DNA from: Hawksworthiomyces lignivorus
Taxonomy: Eukaryota > Ascomycota > Sordariomycetes > Ophiostomatales > Ophiostomataceae
Length of the DNA: 64,000 bases
NCBI GenBank assembly: GCA_002917075.1
Contig: NTMA01000030.1
Location: forward strand, 1-64,000
Reading direction: 5' to 3'
The notes beneath the pieces were generated by a model, which had not been told where the DNA came from, did no database searches, and saw only the letters and a list, made by a program, of their open reading frames with translations. Both the position numbers and the translations under genes were made by a program. Below are positions 1-14,384 of this stretch, piece after piece; the first letter of the stretch is position 1; each line of letters begins with the position of its first letter.

Positions 1-483
1 TACTAGTTAGTAGGTTAGAATCTAGCCTAGTTATGACCTAAAATAGTATAGAGTAGTTGGAAGGACTGTCTACCCTCGACGGCTGCCTACCCTCGACGGC
101 TGCCTACCCTCGACGGTGCTTTGGTGTAGACCGTTGGGCTGACAGGGGGTATTGTCATAGTGGTGAGTCGATTTTTGATTTTTTCCATACTAAAATAGTT
201 TTGCGGAAAAATCATTTCGTGAGCACCCTGGCCTTTTCCAAAGCTCTGAGTACCAAGACGACGGTGGGACTATGAGAAGTAGAAAATTCTCTTCTCAACA
301 GTCCCACATTGGTCCCTATAGCTATACTGGTTGGTTAGTTATTGAATTTAAAAGTTTGGTGTCAAATTAGACTATATTATAGGGCCTTACAGGCCCTACG
401 TGCCCCACAAGGCCCCAGTCAATTAGTGTTTACTCTGCTGTGACCTGTTGCTCTACAGTGCGGTGAGGTGTTGTAGCTCAACA
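1..483 (+). repeat. Left 483-bp terminal inverted repeat
   Basis: Matches the reverse complement of 16592-17074 over its full length. I count about ten differences, all transitions, and no indels. It contains three head-to-tail copies of a 17-bp unit (CTACCCTCGACGGCTGC) from about 70 to 120. Base composition is ordinary, unlike the AT-rich interior. The repeat may extend left beyond the window. Confidence 0.9.
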
Positions 484-702
484 CTATTAAATACGATAAA
501 TAAGACTATCGAAATCATAGTGGTCCGTCGATTTACGAAGGTCGTTAAAAACAATTATATCTTCCCGAAAAATCAAATAAATAATCGTCGACGTTGATTT
601 ACGAAATTGACGATATATCTAATAGTCGATAATATATTTACAACGTAAGTTATCGACGATAAAATCTTCTTACTTCAATTAAACATATAAAATATATTCG
701 AT
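484..702. other. AT-rich RIP-degraded interior of the TIR element, left part
   Basis: Very AT-rich, with CpG-containing words (CGA, ACG) left standing while CpA is depleted in favour of TpA. No reading frame longer than a few codons. The last five bases (698-702, TCGAT) are the target duplication of the solo LTR that follows. Confidence 0.6.
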
Positions 703-985
703 TGTAATGGGCCAGGGCCCTAAGGACGGCCCAGGACGAGCCCAGGGCCAGAGAGCAGGCCGATGGGATCCAGCGGGACACCGGGGGAGAGAGAAGTCGG
801 TCGCCCGAACGATCTACCGGTCCACCGGCCCACTTGTCCCTAATGCTCCTTATTCGAGCCAGGAGCTTCGTTCCTGAGAGTCGAAGGAGAGTCTTCTTTC
901 TTCTGTATCTTTAGTCTTTCGTTCAATTAGGCCTATACTATTGTCTCAGGGGTCTCTTGTGCTCCTTGCCAACAGACCCCTTATA
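703..985. mobile_element. GC-rich solo LTR (283 bp)
   Basis: Begins TGTAATGG and ends ACCCCTTATA, and is flanked on both sides by TCGAT (698-702 and 986-990), a 5-bp target site duplication typical of LTR retrotransposons. The 3' end probably read TTACA before a C to T change. It is a GC-rich island inside sequence that is mostly A and T, so it either landed after the surrounding RIP or was too short or too unique to be hit. It does not resemble the LTRs of elements A or B. 991-1026 is short AT-rich host sequence ending in TTTAG, the target of element A. Confidence 0.75.
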
Positions 986-1026
986 TCGATAACGTAAATC
1001 ATCGTTGATTAATATATACGTTTTAG

Positions 1027-1531
1027 TGTTACGAAATAGGACGAAAGGACCTAAATTGAGACCTTAAGAGAAAGACGGTAAAGTGTGACAGAATAAGTGT
1101 ACTAGTATATTGATGGGGATAGCACCATGAGGGGCTAGCACCAATAATGTACTAGAATAAACAAGTGTACCACACGGACTTAGATACTAGTAGGAATATT
1201 ATACCAGGAGGATTACGTAACTAAACTTCATACGAAAGATGAAGTTTAGGTATGAAGCAGGAATGAACTTTATATGAGATATGAAGTTTAGGTATGAAAT
1301 ACGAATAAAGTTGTACATTTATATAATTACACATTCCTTATCTAGATAGTTTAGATAGTTTACGGTAACGATTTAGTCGTTACCGTTTGTCTGAATCTTG
1401 AGACTTATATAGAACACTTTTTTATCATTCAATGTCCTTATTGTATATATTGATATATTACGTAGTTTTTACTTAAAACATAAACGTTAGATTTAATCAC
1501 TTTATATATTGTTTATTGTAGTTTTGTAACA
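1027..1531 (+). repeat. 5' LTR of element A
   Basis: 505 bp, same length as the partner at 15276-15780. Its outer half (to about 1270) is well preserved, while its inner half carries T where the partner has C. This is the mirror image of the 3' LTR, in which the half facing the interior is the damaged one. Confidence 0.92.
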
Positions 1532-4500
1532 ATAATAACGACTTTTGTTCAGATTTGATAATGTATTAATTAGACAATATTTTAATACTATGTCGGAAAA
1601 ACAAGTTGTTACAAACTTTTCGAAAGTTCCGGTTATTTTAGTCACGTCATTTGTATTTATCTTTATTTAATAAAATATGTTGGTCGTATAACGGAAAATT
1701 AGACAACTCAAAGTAGAAAAAGTTATCTTAAACGACGAGATCGTCATAAGAGTAAATAAGATTGTATATTTTGAAAATCTTATTGTTTAACAAAAATCGA
1801 TATGTAATTTGTTGAAAGTTAATATATTTGATAAGTTCGACGATACTTAAGTCAATTTGAGAGTTTTTTTTATATAATTATATTTGTATTTGATATATTA
1901 ATTAACTAATATATTAACAAAAAAGTTTGATAAAGTATTTATCATTATCGAATATTTAAAAAGACTTATAACGATATAGATAAAGTCTTATCTCATAAAC
2001 TTTTTAGATAATAAAACGAACTTAGACGATATAATAATCGATACGAAGAAGATATTCGAAAATTATAATAAGTTTGTAAAAAAATTCAAAAAAGTCTTCG
2101 AAAACTCAAACGTTAATCGAAAAAACGAAAGAAAATTACTCAAACTTAGATAATTTGGATCAATATCGTAATACGTTAATGAGTTTAGACGTTTTATGAC
2201 GATAATAAATTGAGACGATGAATTCGTAATAATATAATTTTACCAAAAATTGAAGAAATCTATTAAGAACGAAATTAATAAAATAAATCGATTAAACGAT
2301 TTAACGAATTATATAACGATAATAATATAAATCGATGAACGATTATATAAACGAATACAAAAAAAACAAAGAATATATCGAAACGATTATTATAAAAAGA
2401 AGGAAAGTAAACTCAAATAATACAAAGACTTTATACAATTAGACTAAATTATTCAAAAAGTCAAAAAAGAAACATATAAGTATTATAATTGTAACAAGAT
2501 AAAATATCTGACTAAAAGTTATAAGTCAAAAAAGAAAAACACTTAAAAGATTCTCGAATCTAAGAAGATTGTTTAAATACGAATAAACCTCAACCATAAT
2601 CTAATAAACTAAACAATATATTACGACGACAATTGTACGACGTATCAAAACGATAAAAACGAAGTTGGATAATATTTTTAAATTTAAATTGTTAGAATGA
2701 TACGATATAAACCAATGATTTCTGAGAAATCTACAAAAAACCAATTGTTTTTCGAAGAGATAAATCTTAAAAACCGTATAAACTTAGAAAAAGTAAGTAT
2801 AAAAAAAGACTCCGAATTAGAAAACATATTTGTAGAATTAGGAGAAAAAAGACATAAAATATTATATTAGACCTAATGTAGAAAATATAAATGTTATATA
2901 TATCGATATAACAAATTCTTAAAATTAAAAACTTGGTTTAAATGAGAATGTTTATACAATATTGACGACGAACGATTTTAATCATATTCAATCTACGATA
3001 CGAAACTTATATATATATAAGAAAAATAAAAAATGTAACAAAATTGAAAAAATATTTTGAAAGAAATTATTATAATTATTAAAAATGAAAATAAATAGGA
3101 TTATGACTTAAAGATAATAATACCAAAAATGAAGTTTTAATACAAACGAGAAAATGTTTTCTTGTTTGAAAAAAAAACACTTAAAAGAACAAAGACCATT
3201 TATCGATCTTATACCAACGAAGAAAAAGTAAACACCAACGAGTTATTCGAATAAAACCAAGAAATTAATAAGTTACATAAAAAGGACGACATCGTTAGAG
3301 ATTATAATTAAGACGTTTTATAATTTAATTGTAAAAAACCAATGTACGAAATATATATATCTTATAAAGTTTTAATATAACATAAGGAATAAACCAAAAA
3401 ACAAATAATCTAATATTATAACAAACCGTTCTGATCGTAATTCAAAAATTATCTCGACTTCGAAAATAAAACAATATACAATTTCGACTATAACATCGAC
3501 TTATAACGATCTTATATCGTTAGTTACGATATAAGACCATTGGTCTATATTAACGTTAAACGTTAATAGAAAAGAGAATCCCGACTCGAACGAATAAAAA
3601 CGAATAAAAAAAGAAAAGAAGAATGACAAAAAAAAACCAAAGTTCAACGAAAACAACGAAAAACAAAATAAACAAAAAACGAACCTAGTTCATCGTAATA
3701 AGACGATAATATAAATTTGATTAAGACAAAGTCTTAAAAAATATTAATTTCAAAAAAAAACAATTAATTATATCCATCATTATTAATAAATGACACTTTA
3801 ACGTCATATTTAACTCGAACGTCAAAGAAAACTATATCGTATTAAGATATATAAATTATAAAAAAAAACTAATCTTTTAATAAAAAAAAAAAGAACTTTA
3901 TTTTATAAAGAACTTTGAGGAAAAGAAAACAAACTACGACGATGATTTAATAAAACGAAAAACATTAACGATTATTATGAAAATATTAAACAAAAATATA
4001 ATAATTACGTTTAACATTATAGACCTAAAAGACATAAAAGTCATATTGAAACTTTCGTGATTAAGAAAAGAAAATCTTACGATTAATTGGACCATTAATC
4101 AAATAAACTTTCGAAACGTAAGAGTTTAGAAAATAGTTATTAGAACTTTAGATATGTTAATAAGAGAAGAATAAAACGAGATTCGTTATATATCAAAACA
4201 ATATTATAAATACGAGAAACTATAAAGACACGAACTAGAAATAAGACTATCATAACATAGACTCTACGACTATAAGATTCTACTATAAGAAAAAACGACA
4301 TTAGGTTTTCAGAAAATATATTTTCTAAACAAAGACAAACTCGTAACCTTAAAAAAGTGGTTAGACGAAAACCTAACGAAAGAATATATCAGATCTTCAC
4401 AGTCACTCACAAAAACACCAATCTTCTTCGTATCAAAAAAGAATGACGAACTAAGACTTTACGTAAATTACTAATAATTAAACGAAATAATCATTAAAAA

Positions 4501-6923
4501 TCGATATTCGTTATTTATCATAAACGAGATACGAGATCGATTACAAAAAACGAAATGGTTTACGAAGATTGATTTGAGAAAAATATATAACCTCATCAAA
4601 ATTATAAAAGACGAAAAATAAAAAACGACCTTTCGTATCAGATATAAATATTACGAGTTTTTGATTATATTATTCGAATTAACCAATATATCCATATTGT
4701 TTCAAGAATTAATCAACGACGTACTCAAAGAGTACTTGAACATATTTGTAATAATTTACCTAAATGATGTATTGGTTTATTCGGAAACCCTAAAAAAACA
4801 CTAAAAACATATACATTAAATATTATTTAAAATAAAAAAACACTTTTTTTTGGTTAAAATCAAAAAATATAAATTCTACGTCTAAGAAACCACGTTTTTA
4901 AAATATATATTAAAACCAAAAAGAATAAAAATGGACCTTGAAAAGGTTAAAGTAATATTAAAATAATCAATACTCCAAAATGTCATCGATATACGAGTAT
5001 TCGTTAGATATATAAGATTTTATCGAAAGTTTATTAAAAGATTCAACGATATTATTATATTCATGACAAATATGACAAAAAAAGACATATCCTTTAATTG
5101 GACCCAAATTTAATAAAAGATATTCGACGAGGTCAAAAGAAGAATGACGTCAAAATCAGTCATAACAAAAATCAATTTAGAAAAATTATACGAAATCGAA
5201 GTCGACGTTTTAGGAAAAACGTTAAAAAGACAATTATTCTAAAAAAGAAAAAACGAAAAACTACATTTTATAATATTCTTCTCGAAGAAAATTAATAGAT
5301 TCGTATAACGTTATTCGGTTTACGATAAAGAACTTATGACGATAGTAAAGATTATGAAAAAATGAAGAATATATTTGAAAAAAACCAAATATTCGGTCAA
5401 AGTTTATATGAACCACAAAAACCTTACATACTTCGTTCATAATCAAAAATTAAATAAACGATAAGTCAAATAAATTTAATTTTTATCGAAATTCGATTTA
5501 CGAATTAAATACCAAAAAGGAAAAAAAAACGAAAGAGTTGATGTTTTGAATAAAAGAAACGACTACGACGATGTCGAAAAGATTATAAAATAAATATTCG
5601 ATTAATAATTAAACGAGACTTTTATAATAAGAATCATAAAAAAGGAACTCGGTCTTAAAAAGAGACGAACGATCATAAAAGAGATTTACGAGAACTTTAT
5701 AAAAGAATATTTCGGAATATTCAAAATAATAATAAAACTAAGAGAAAGTTATGATATCATAGAATAAACCAACGACATTGTGAATATAATAACGAAATAT
5801 GATATATATAAACGAATTAAAAATGGAGAAAAACACAAACTATATAAGAAGTTAAAGTCATTACTCATTTTAAAAGAATTTTGAAAATCGATAATATGAG
5901 ACTTTATTATTAAGTTATCTTTGTCGAAAGAATTAATCACCAAAACTAAATACGACAATATATTCGTCATTTATAATCGATTTATCAAATACGTTTATTT
6001 TTTATTATTTAAAGAAAGTCATTTATCGAAGAATCTAACTTATCTTTGTTTAAGATATATTTTCGTAAACTATAAATTTCCAAAAAACATTATTAATGAT
6101 AAAAGAATCACTTTTATAAATAACTTTATTATCGAATTAATGAAACAACTACAAATCAAGTAAAAACTTAACATAACGTTTTATTTATAAACCAACGAAA
6201 AGAACGAAAGAATAAACCAAATCTTAAAGGAATATTTAAGGATATTCGTAAATACAAACCAAAACGATTAAGTAAAATGATTATTTATAATACAACTCGT
6301 ATATAATAGTTCGATATATTCGAATATAAAAAAGACATTATTTAAAGTCAATTACGAATACTAATTACGTATAGATTATCATTTACAACCAAATATTATA
6401 TCGATAACGATAAATATAATATAAATAATATGGAAAATTCATATAAATTTGCGAAAAGAATTACAAAAAATCTAACGAAAACAAAAAAAATAAATAAATA
6501 AATACAAAATTAAGAGATCAATTCTAAAAAAAGAAAATAAAGTCTACTTAAAACACAAAAATATTAAAACAAAAAGACAAAATAAGAAACTAGATTTTCG
6601 CAAAATCGAATCTTACGAGATTAAAAGAACAATATTAAACGTCAATTACGAGTTACAATTATTAAAAAAATCAAAAGTATACTTAATATTCCACATTTTA
6701 TTGTTGAAACTTATAAACCCAAAAATATCATCGTTTACGAAAAAAGTCATCGAAAAATTAAACTACGAAATAAAACGTATTATAATTTATAAAAGAAAAA
6801 AAGATCGAATGATCGAATATCTAATTAAATAAAAAAATTATTTAAAAAAAGAGAACATTTAAAAACCAATTAATAATCTAAAACAAAAAAAATCTAAAGT
6901 ATTACAAGATTATTAAATAAACC
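1532..6923 (+). pseudogene. gag-pol remains of element A (gag to integrase)
   Basis: A CCHC zinc knuckle of gag lies at 2481-2522 with spacing CX2CX4HX4C. Only the second Cys survives; the other two Cys and the His are now Tyr, as expected from TGT to TAT and CAT to TAT. Reverse transcriptase is readable from about 4350 to 4790: fragments resembling SKKNDELRLYVNY and TKWFTKIDL, and a YLND box in place of YxDD. RNase H follows at about 5300-5570 (YSVYDKELMTIVK). The integrase core spans about 5700-6260 (TKYDNIFVIYNRFIKY). Stops interrupt all domains. The reading breaks at 6928 where element B entered, and the chromodomain resumes at about 14400. Confidence 0.85.
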
Positions 6924-6928
6924 ATTAC

Positions 6929-7184
6929 TGTTATGAGACAATCATAGGACCGAACAACCAAAGAGCACGTAATGAAATACGAGAGGGACAAGTGCGGGGA
7001 CCACGAACAGTGACCGCGAGCCCTCTACGAAATTGTCATAAAAAGCGCTCGAGTCGTCTGGAGACCCTAATTGAAACTTGGAACCTTAAGGTTCAGTCTT
7101 GTGAATAATCTCTCAACTAGCCTTTGTTAAGAATCTACCTCTATTCTTTGTGCTTTCTCACCTAATTTATCGTATTTTCTAACA
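6929..7184 (+). repeat. 5' LTR of element B
   Basis: 256 bp, aligned end to end with 14129-14384; differences are almost all transitions. This copy carries more T/A changes than the 3' copy. 6924-6928 (ATTAC) is the target duplication. Confidence 0.92.
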
Positions 7185-10100
7185 ATTCTGAACCTTCTAC
7201 CCCCGAATTATTTGAGAAAGCCAACGAACATGGTAGGTACGTGTAGAGCGTCTCGTGGAACCGCGAGGAATACAGAGACGATGGAGACTCGACAAACGGT
7301 CGAAGACGAGTCGTCGAGACAATAGTCGAAAAAGGTAGACCTTGTCGAATCAATCTCGATAATGGAATCGTCAACGAGTCTTATACGAATCGACTCGTAA
7401 TTAATCGATTTACAATTAGAAGAGGCTCGCGAACAATATAACCAATTATAAGAATTGAACGACTTACGTCAAAAAGTCCGTCGATTCGAAAGAGTTATAC
7501 GACAACAAAATTCATCGAAGAGATCGAACGATCAGACAAGTACGGGAAGCCGGTTTGAGAGACCAATCCGTAACAGACGTAACCGAACATCGAGACGTAA
7601 CCGACACGTCCGAAGTTCTTCTTCTTCGGAAGTAAAAGACGTATTCATCGATCTATCGGACAAGTTTTTAGAGACATTTACATTTCAGGAACGTGATGAT
7701 TAGATCTCATCGATGAGACTAATATTCGAAGTGGTCTTGATTCGATATCGTCGCGATTACGTGAAAATCATAAAAGTATTGACAAATATGAATATTCGAT
7801 GTAAATAATAATAAGATTAATTTATTCGAAATCAACCCAACGAGTCGGAGAAAAAACACGTTGAGAACGATTGAAAATTGTTCGAAGAATGAACTACTTT
7901 TTTATCGTCGGAAGTCGATAATGTTACGTTAGTGGTTACAATGAAATATCTTAGGACTTGATAACTAATCGACCAAAGCCCGATTGACTTTAGTATTTAT
8001 CTAAATATCTTAGAAACGAAAATCGTGAAATTATTTGAATAATTTCGTAAAGACGTGTTTTATTTAGATCTATATCAAGACTTAAAACTTATAGTGATTA
8101 TATATGACATTATCGACTCGATCTCGAAACGTGATATATTCGATCGAACGAAACGTATCTGAAAGGAAACCCAATCGTAGAAATGGAAACAGAGTCGATA
8201 CGATGAAGAATAAAAGAACAAAAAACGAATATAGTTTAACGATTCGAAAAACAAACGACTCAAAGACGATAAAGATTCGAAATAGAATAATTCGACGATT
8301 TTTTATCGTTCTCAAAGAGATGATCGACTCGAGAGATCGGAATATAACCGATAATAAGGAAGATCAAGGAGAATTTCATCTTCGAGACCTTCGTCAAACT
8401 CGATCGATATAAAAGAGAATCGTTGTTTTAAGTGTTATAAATCAAGACACCACTTAAGGGACTGTTCGAATTTAATAGTTGTTCAAAATATCACGAAGTC
8501 AAAAAACGAATAATATTTAGAGAAAACCTCGACTTTATGATACGAATATATTTAGAAATAAAAACTCGATTAAATATTACGATTACGATTTACGACTAAT
8601 ACGATATCGAAACAACCGAAAACTTAGACATCGACGTAGAAATGGATTTAATAGAGATCCAATATATACAAATATAGGTTTTATAAAAGTCAAATAGAAA
8701 TTCTTTCTCTCTTAAGATAGTTAACGACGAAAAGATTCTTATATATAAAGTGTGAAAAGTCTTCATCACTTTGGTCGACTTTAGAAGGACTCGACGTCGT
8801 GTCGTACAAAAGTATATCATAATTGATCGATTTGAAGAATTAGATATAAGTCTCGTAATACTTTCACAAATTACGATTAAGGACTTGTAATTATATTTGG
8901 TGTCTTGAAGGAATTAATAATGATTCGAAGTGTCTTAAGCCAAAATCGAGGTCGTATCAATCACGAGATTCCTCCGAGAAACCAAAAATGTGACGAAAAT
9001 ATACGTCGTAATGATAATTCCGAAAATAGACACTTTATATATTAAGAAAGATCGAGAAGAATTCTCGTTCGACGACGAATCGGAGTCGAGACTTAGTCGA
9101 TTCTAGATTTCGATAAAGTTGGAAGATTTCAAAAATGTTTTTGATATCATTTAGGTCAATGTGTTATCGAAACGAAAAGAGACGAATTATTCGATTAATC
9201 TTTTGTTAAGAGAACAACCTTCATATAATACAATTTATCTATTGTCGGAAAAGGAGTTTGTGACTTTACGTCAATATCTAAACGAGAACATCGTAAATGG
9301 TAGAATTCGATTATCTAAAAGTCTAATGAAAATATTTATTCTTTTTGTATTAAAGAAGAATGATAGTCTAAGATTATGTGTTAATTATCGAGGACTGAAC
9401 TACGTAACGATTAAGAATCGATACGTATTTTCCTTAATCTCGAAAATCTTGGATTGGACCACGAAAACAAAATGGTTTATTAAACTAAATATCAAAAATG
9501 TTTATCATTATATTCGTATAAAAAAAGACGATGAATAAAAGACAACATTTCGTATTCGATACGATTATTACGAATATATAATTTTATCGTTTAGGTTTAT
9601 CAATACTCCGACGACGTTTTAGAATTACATTTACTAAGTCTTAAAAAGACTAATGAACACTATCTATATTATATTTATAGACGATGTCTTAATCTTTTCG
9701 AAAATCAGAAAAAAACATACGATTTATATATAAAACGTATTCGAGAAACTACAAACAACTAAGTTGTATGTTAATCCAAATAAATGTGAGTTTTATAAAG
9801 ACTAAGTAGAATTTTTAGGTTATATACTCTCGGACCTGAAAGTCAATATAGATCGATCGAGAGTCGATATGATATTGTGTTGGAAACGACCAACGACCTT
9901 TAGAGACGTTTAAGTTTTTATAGAGTTTTATAACTTTTATAAACGATTTATATACGACTATTTTACGATTTGTGTTTTTTTTATCAAGTTAATGAAAGAA
10001 TCGAAGAATGATAAAAAGAACGATCTTTTGAAGTGAGACTTAGACTAAAAAAAGGTTTTTAATCGATTAAAGAAGACGTTTATTAAAGTCTCGTTATTAA

Positions 10101-13100
10101 GACATTTTGATTCGTCGAGATTAATACGACTTGAGACCGACGTGTTAATGTTTATTATAATAGAGATTTTGTTATAATCAAACGACGAAAACGTTTGACA
10201 CTTTGTTGTTTTTTGGTCAAGAAAATTTGAAGATACAAAACTGAATTATAACACGTCGAACCAAGAAATGATAATTATAATGGAATTCTTCAAATATTGG
10301 AGATATTACTTAAAGGAGAACCGACACTCAATCGAGGTAATCTCAGACCATTCAAACTTGTAAACATTCATAAAGACCCCCAAATTGAATAGAAGACAAA
10401 CAAGATGATGTATATACTTAGTACCTTATGACTTTGAAATAAAATATCGAGTCGAAAAACGAAACCTCGTCGATGGTCTTTCGAGACAGTCGAAGTACGA
10501 GACGAAAGAGGATGAGGAAGATATAGACCTACTCTTTGATTTGTATCAAAAGATGACAACAATTTAAAAAATACTAATAATATCACGTATGAACAAGTCT
10601 TAAGATATATAAAGATAGACGAAGTCGAAGAGTCAAAATCTCTTAACGTAAGATATAATCGTAATTTGTACAAACAAGACTCGAGACGAAGAAATAGTCT
10701 TGATGAATTACGGACCATTTACGACAGAATAAACCAAAAAGTCGCGTTAGATTCAATGAGTTCGGACTTATTATTTTAAGAAATTCGTCGAACGACTCGA
10801 AAACGTTTTACAAATAAAACGTTAATGGAGAGAGTATTATGAACAACTAGTATTAAACGTGTTGGTTTAAGAGGTTGTAGTATAAGAAAAACCAAAGGTT
10901 TTTATGATAACAGAGTTCTTGGAAGAACTTATTGAAGTTTTGTAGATAATAGACCCTTGGACGACTCGGATGTGAACACGACTCGATTCGGGTAAGGTCT
11001 CGAAACCTTGGAGGTTAGGGTTAGACGGATTGTTTCGTTATAAAAAACGATTATTCGTATCTTTTAAAAAGTCTTTAAGACGAGAGATATTATCGTTATA
11101 TCATAACGATCCATTAACGAATCATTTCGACAGATATCGAACTTAGACGTTGATAGAACGAAAATTCTATTGAGAGGATTTAGTCCGAGACGTATGTGAA
11201 TACGTCGTGACGTGTCATATATATCAAACAGTCAAGTCGAAAAAACATAAGTCTTATGATCAATTGAACCAATTGTTTATCCTTAAACGATTTTGGAAAT
11301 AAATAACGATAGATTTCATCGTTGTTTTATTAAAGATATATTGACGAGATAATGTAGTAAATAGTATTTTGGTCATTGTTGACAAATATACGAAAATGAT
11401 ATAAATATATCTCGTATCGTCGACGATTAACTTCTCACAATTAACAAAATTATTTTATAAAAACATAAAGTTTGAATACGATTTACCTAAAGACATTGTA
11501 AGTGATAGAGAACCAGTTTTCACAAACCAGTTTTGGTCAGATTTATATTATTACAACAAAATCAAGAAACGGTTATCGACGACGTTTTATTCACAAACCG
11601 ATGAATAAACGAAACATATCAACTAAGTTTTAGAACATTATTTAAAATGTTTTTGTAATATAAAATAGTCAAATTGGTTTAACTTATTATCTATTGTATA
11701 ATTTGTATGTAACAACGTCGTAAACGTAATTATAAACGTCTCATCGTTCGAGATATTTATGAATTATTCGTCTAAATTTCGTATTAAAGTCAAGGACGAT
11801 TTTTTCCGAGAAGAAGAATAAATATTATTAGAAGTACAAATTCGTTTAAAAAAGTTGAAGAATCTGAAAGAATCGTTAAAGACTCGTTGACAAGACGTGT
11901 AAAAATCGTAAACAAAGTACTACAACCAAAAACACTTATCAAAAGAATATTAAATAAATAAACTAATTTAATTATTTATCCAAAATCTAAAGTTGAAGAT
12001 ATTATAGAAAAAACTAATATTATGATTTATCGAATCGTTTAGAGTTTTAGAACAAATCGATATTTAGACGTATCGATTGACGTTGTCAAATTAATATAAT
12101 AAATTATATAATATCTTTTTTGTTTCGTTATTCGAATTATATTATGATCGAGATATTATCGAGTTTTTATCAATGTCTCAACTCGAAGACGAGGACGAAT
12201 GAGAAATAAAAGAAGTAAAAGACAAAAAAGTTTACGAAGAAGATACTTACTACTTAGTCAAATAAACTGGTTGGTCTGTGAAATATAATCAATGAGTCTT
12301 CGAAGAAGATATGATTCACGTATAAGATATTATCGACGTCTACGAGAAAAAAACTCGGAAAAAGAAGAATGAACGACTTAAAACCAAACTTGGTTGATTT
12401 AATTATAATAATTATGTATCGTGACGACTTCAGTCCGACACAATATCGAGAGATATATAAAGAAAATGTTTTGTAAGTGTGAACATCAAACTAAACACAT
12501 AAACCCGAAAAAAACACGAAACAAGTTCGATAAAAGAATATATCAAATCAAAATATTATATTAGTCTATCATTTAAGATCAAAACTAATCGTAAGAACAA
12601 ACCTCTTACGACTTACGACCGAATAATTCACGAACATTTATGAAATGTAAGAAAAAGGTTTAATCACGACAACTCGAAACTAGATTCGTTTCGACTCGTT
12701 GTCGACAAAGGTTCGACCAACGATTAAATATATACTCTTCACATATTGTCGACGCGTAAAGTCAAACATAATAAAATGGGGGTCTTTCGGAATAAGAAAG
12801 AAGGAAGATATATGTTAAGAATGAATCAATAACGATATATAGTCGATATATAAATGAGAAAAGAAAAGAAAAGAAAATTACTTATTGTATTATCGAACAT
12901 TTTGTCATCGTAAAACGTACGTAGTTCACGGATTTGACACGATTACAATACGAGATTATAATAGGTCGAAGACGATTTATTAGTCAATAGAGTCTTACAA
13001 TATTCGTTTTTAATAAGTCCGAAAATCTAAATCAGTTTTTTATACGTCAAACGTATATTTCGGAATAAAGTCGAATACGTCTCGAAAAATGTATTAACGT

Positions 13101-14128
13101 CAATCAAAACGACTAAAAGACTTACAAAATCACCAAAAATAAGATTCGTGTATTAAAAGATATTAATAATCTCGATTTAATAACGATCATTAATCGAAAA
13201 GAAAACGAAAACTTATAATATAATACGAGGCTTTCTTCTTTGAATTAATACAGATTTGACATCAAGTCACGTTTTAGTATACATATTCGAATTATATACG
13301 AAATCTATTCACAACAATGGTTTGATTAATTACAAAACGAAAACAAAGTATATAAAAGATTGTGTCGAAATAAGATCGAATAAATATCGAGGATGGATCG
13401 TTATTTACGATCTTTTCGTCATTATTAGAATTACTGTCGTTAACGTCGTCAATTTGTATTAAGTCTTCGTCTTCGTTCGATCCGATTACGAGAGTCTATT
13501 AATCTCCATCCATAAACGTATCGACATCAGACGAAGTAGAAGAACTAATATTAAGAGTCGTAATAAAAACGAAAAAAACGTCAGAATCGGACATATTTTA
13601 CGACCTTATTAGAATGAGTTTTAGAATATAATAAGAATTATGTTAAGAAAAATAACGAATCAATACGATTACGTCGAGTCAAGACCGATGAATTAGTGAT
13701 AACATCACGAGACAAAAAACATATCAGAAAACGTATTTTAAAAACTTATCGGAATAAGAGAGAGAAGCTTAAAAGAAAAAAAGAAAAAAAGAAAACTTCA
13801 AAAACGAAAGAGGAACGAGATATTTATACGTTAAGTAAAGATCGATCTCGTAATCTTGAAGTAATCAACGAATACCAATTGACTAATCTCATAATTTATT
13901 GTTAAGATAATCTCGAATAAACGTCGAATATATATTAAAATGTATTGAAGATCTTTGATATTGTCTAATCCGATTAGATTAACGTTATTTACTTTTATTC
14001 ATTAAAACGATTTAAGAGTCCATCGTTAGTAAATCGAGTTGAACACACTCTCTATTCACGACCAAATCATCGTACAAACCCAACCTCGTCGACAATTCGA
14101 GGACGAATCGTTTCGGGGGGAGGATAGT
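7185..14128 (+). pseudogene. gag-pol remains of element B
   Basis: An Arg/Ser-rich gag stretch is open at 7455-7703 and a basic stretch at 8104-8412. An intact CCHC zinc knuckle (CX2CX4HX4C) lies at 8424-8465, one frame off the preceding open stretch. Reverse transcriptase is open at 9161-9538 with the landmarks LLSEKEFVTL, LRLCVNYRGLNYVTIKNRY and WFIKLNI, followed at about 9670 by an FIDDVLIFS box. The HHCC zinc finger of integrase starts near 11100 (HNDPLTNHF ... VTCHIYQ), with the catalytic core after it. A chromodomain is recognisable at about 12195-12360 (YLVK-stop-TGW, VFEEDM, DIIDVYEKK). Stops sit mainly where CAA, CAG or TGG codons would be expected, consistent with RIP. Confidence 0.88.
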
Positions 14129-14384
14129 TGTTATGGGACAACTACAGGGCCGAGCAGCCAAAGAGCACGTGATGAAGCACGAGAGGGACAAGTGCGAAGA
14201 CCGCGAACAGTGGCCGCGAGCCCCCTACGAAACTGTCATAAAAAGCGCTCGAGTCGTCTGGAGACCCTAATTGAAACTTGGAACCTTAAGGTTCAGTCTT
14301 GTGAATAATCTCTCAGTTAGCCTCTGTTAAGAATCTACCTCTATTCTCTGTGTTTTCTCACCTAATTCATCGTACTCCCTAACA
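14129..14384 (+). repeat. 3' LTR of element B
   Basis: 256-bp partner of 6929-7184, with higher GC than the 5' copy. 14385-14389 (ATTAC) is the target duplication. Confidence 0.92.

Larger units (their letters stand above)
6929..14384 (+). mobile_element. Ty3/gypsy chromodomain LTR retrotransposon B, nested in A
   Basis: 7456 bp with 256-bp direct LTRs (6929-7184 and 14129-14384) that begin TGTTATG and end CTAACA. The target duplication ATTAC is present at 6924-6928 and 14385-14389. A purine-rich tract (about 14114-14124, GGGGGGAGGA) lies just before the 3' LTR, as expected of a plus-strand priming site. Same orientation as A. Internal domains are gag with zinc knuckle, reverse transcriptase, integrase and chromodomain, all broken. 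B is somewhat less decayed than A (longer open stretches), in line with being younger. Confidence 0.92.

Noticed and set aside
57..275. 72-codon open frame starting MEGLSTLDGCL, repeated in the other TIR at 16800-17018
   Set aside because: It is the same inverted repeat read twice, spans the 17-bp tandem repeat and has no protein-like features.
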